Assembly: GCA_030710605.1 (NCBI GenBank)
Contig: CP092863.1
Location: forward strand, 140,437,547-140,501,546
Reading direction: 5' to 3'
DNA length: 64,000 nt
DNA from: Cordylochernes scorpioides
Taxonomy: Eukaryota; Arthropoda; Arachnida; Pseudoscorpiones; Chernetidae
The notes beneath the pieces were generated by a model. The model had not been told where the DNA came from. It saw nothing but the letters and a program-made list of their open reading frames with translations, and did not search any database. Positions 62,653 through 64,000 of the stretch are shown one piece after another; positions within the stretch are counted from its first letter, which is position 1; every line of letters begins with the position of its first letter. Position numbers and translations under genes: made by a program.

Positions 62653-63915
62653 AATGACTTTCTCACGAAGTTTCCAGAAAAAGCGAACTTATCTTCTTTT
62701 ATTTGAATAATCTGCAATATTTTGAATGAATATCTTCCAAATTGTGGTTGAAATTTACTTGATTCACTTCAAAAATTGGAATTCATATGAATGTTCGAAG
62801 CTTCTTTATATCTTATTCGAAGTAAATATTTGAAATAATTTCTATCATTCTTTCGATGGGATATCTCGTTCATTTTTCAAATAAAAAAAAAAAGAAATTG
62901 AACCGTTTCGAAGCGTCTTGTTATTTTTGCAGCTTGCAATCATCTTAATAAGTCTTTTCTATGTTTCAATATTGGTCAAATCTCACTAAGATTAAGAATT
63001 TTCATGATAGAATGTTTATATTCTTCCGATCAAAATCTTGGTAAGTTTGAATCTTTTGAATGAACCTTCTTCCATTGTTGACTGAACATCAATTGACCAA
63101 GTTTCTTATCTAAAAAAAGTTAATAAATATATTCATATTTTATTTCATTTCTATTTTATTAAGCAAACCCTTTGATAAACATATAGAATGTAAATTCTAT
63201 TAAGTTATATAGAATTTATTTCTTATTCACTTTTAGTTCAAATCTTCTATAATTTTTATCAAATCTTCATTGGGTAGATATAATGCCAAATTACAAATTA
63301 TGAAATTGGTTTCTTTTTAAATATTCCAAAAATTATTCTTGTTTACATTATATTTGCAGTGATATTGATCAATTCTTTCCATTTTATAAGTAGGATTTAT
63401 AATTGACCCAATATAGAAGATATAACTTCATCATACATTTTTGAAATATCATTATTTTAATACTTCAGGAGAATCATTATCTATTATCATATTCTACATA
63501 TATTAACAAGATATAGCATTGGTTATTCTTTTGTTGTATTGATCAGGGTTCTTAATGAACTAAGGGATATGCCTATATCTTTATAAACATTTCAAAATAT
63601 TCATATATTGTCTTCATTATCTTCATTAATCCTTTATGTAAAGTTGGGAAGACGTCTAGCAACAACTTGTTCTTCTATCAACTATCTCAGAATCATTCGT
63701 TTCTCTTTCTTTTCACATTCCTGATTGTTATTGTGCTGATTGAATTAGAGGAAAAGCAAGTTATATGTTTACTGAAGAAATGTCTTAATATAGTTTCCTA
63801 CAACAATGGAATTCGAAAAGATAAATCATCACCCAGGAATTTTTATATGTTTAGAATATCTATATCTTATAGATGGCATTTTTTTGCCGGGAGTAAATTG
63901 ATCTAAAAAAGCATA
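62653..63915. other. AT-rich DNA, nothing recognised
   Basis: No gene supported. The frame at 63667-63906 shows no domain. Confidence 0.35.
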
Positions 63916-64000
63916 GGGTTCCAGGACTCGAGACACCTACTCCTGGAATGCCCAATCTTCTTCACCGCTAGACAACAGACAATAAACAATGTTGTAGATC
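63916..64000 (+). pseudogene. LINE ORF2 C-terminal fragment at window edge
   Basis: Frame reads GFQDSRHLLLECPIFFTARQ, matching the HLLLECP-x-F motif of non-LTR retrotransposon ORF2 C-termini. It continues past the window. Confidence 0.6.

Overview
This window is nuclear DNA from a metazoan, AT-rich and made almost entirely of transposable-element debris. The evidence is two mariner transposase genes, tRNA-derived SINEs, LTR elements, LINE 3' ends and one eukaryotic tRNA-Gly gene. I found no intact host protein-coding gene. The repeat mix suggests an invertebrate, and a lophotrochozoan such as a mollusc is my low-confidence guess. Family letters (A, B, C, D, T, G, H, SINE1-3) are labels made for this window, not database names.

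Layout. 0-5 kb: a mariner fragment at the left edge, a Tc1-like MITE (family T), a palindromic family A element with a ribozyme-like core, and AT-rich DNA. 5-9 kb: a 73-bp minisatellite inside a family H element, a SINE, a family C element with a canonical hammerhead ribozyme, and a 420-bp palindrome. 11-16 kb: SINEs, a family G repeat, a nearly intact mariner (14.03-15.32 kb) and a family B element with a hammerhead. 16-28 kb: many A, B, C and T copies and LINE 3' remnants. 28.9-29.6 kb: a complete miniature LTR element. 30-34 kb: SINE copies and palindromes. 35.0-36.3 kb: an 80-bp satellite array. 37-39.4 kb: families G and H and the tRNA-Gly gene. 39.5-45 kb: more A, B and C copies with nested SINEs. 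45.2-47.8 kb: an LTR retrotransposon with an unidentified decayed ORF. 48-55 kb: B, C, SINE and solo-LTR material. 56.0-57.3 kb: a dead mariner with perfect termini. 58-62 kb: more A, B, C and T copies. 62.1-62.65 kb: a solo LTR.

The main result is that three unrelated-looking small repeat families carry hammerhead ribozyme sequences. Family B and family C have canonical type I hammerheads with a very short stem III, the form known from Penelope-like elements and animal retrozymes. Family A carries all hammerhead parts, namely CTGATGA, GAA, a GTC or GTA cleavage triplet and three complementary helices. They lie in a strand order that is not a cyclic permutation of the known types I, II and III, always within a 59-nt frame. 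A TATA-like box lies a fixed 38 or 48-49 nt upstream of the predicted cut. All families contain copies that are long snap-back palindromes. In one family B palindrome the turn-around falls exactly at the predicted cleavage position. I infer that these are small non-autonomous elements whose RNA is processed by the ribozyme and copied back by a reverse transcriptase supplied in trans. The enzyme is not in this window.
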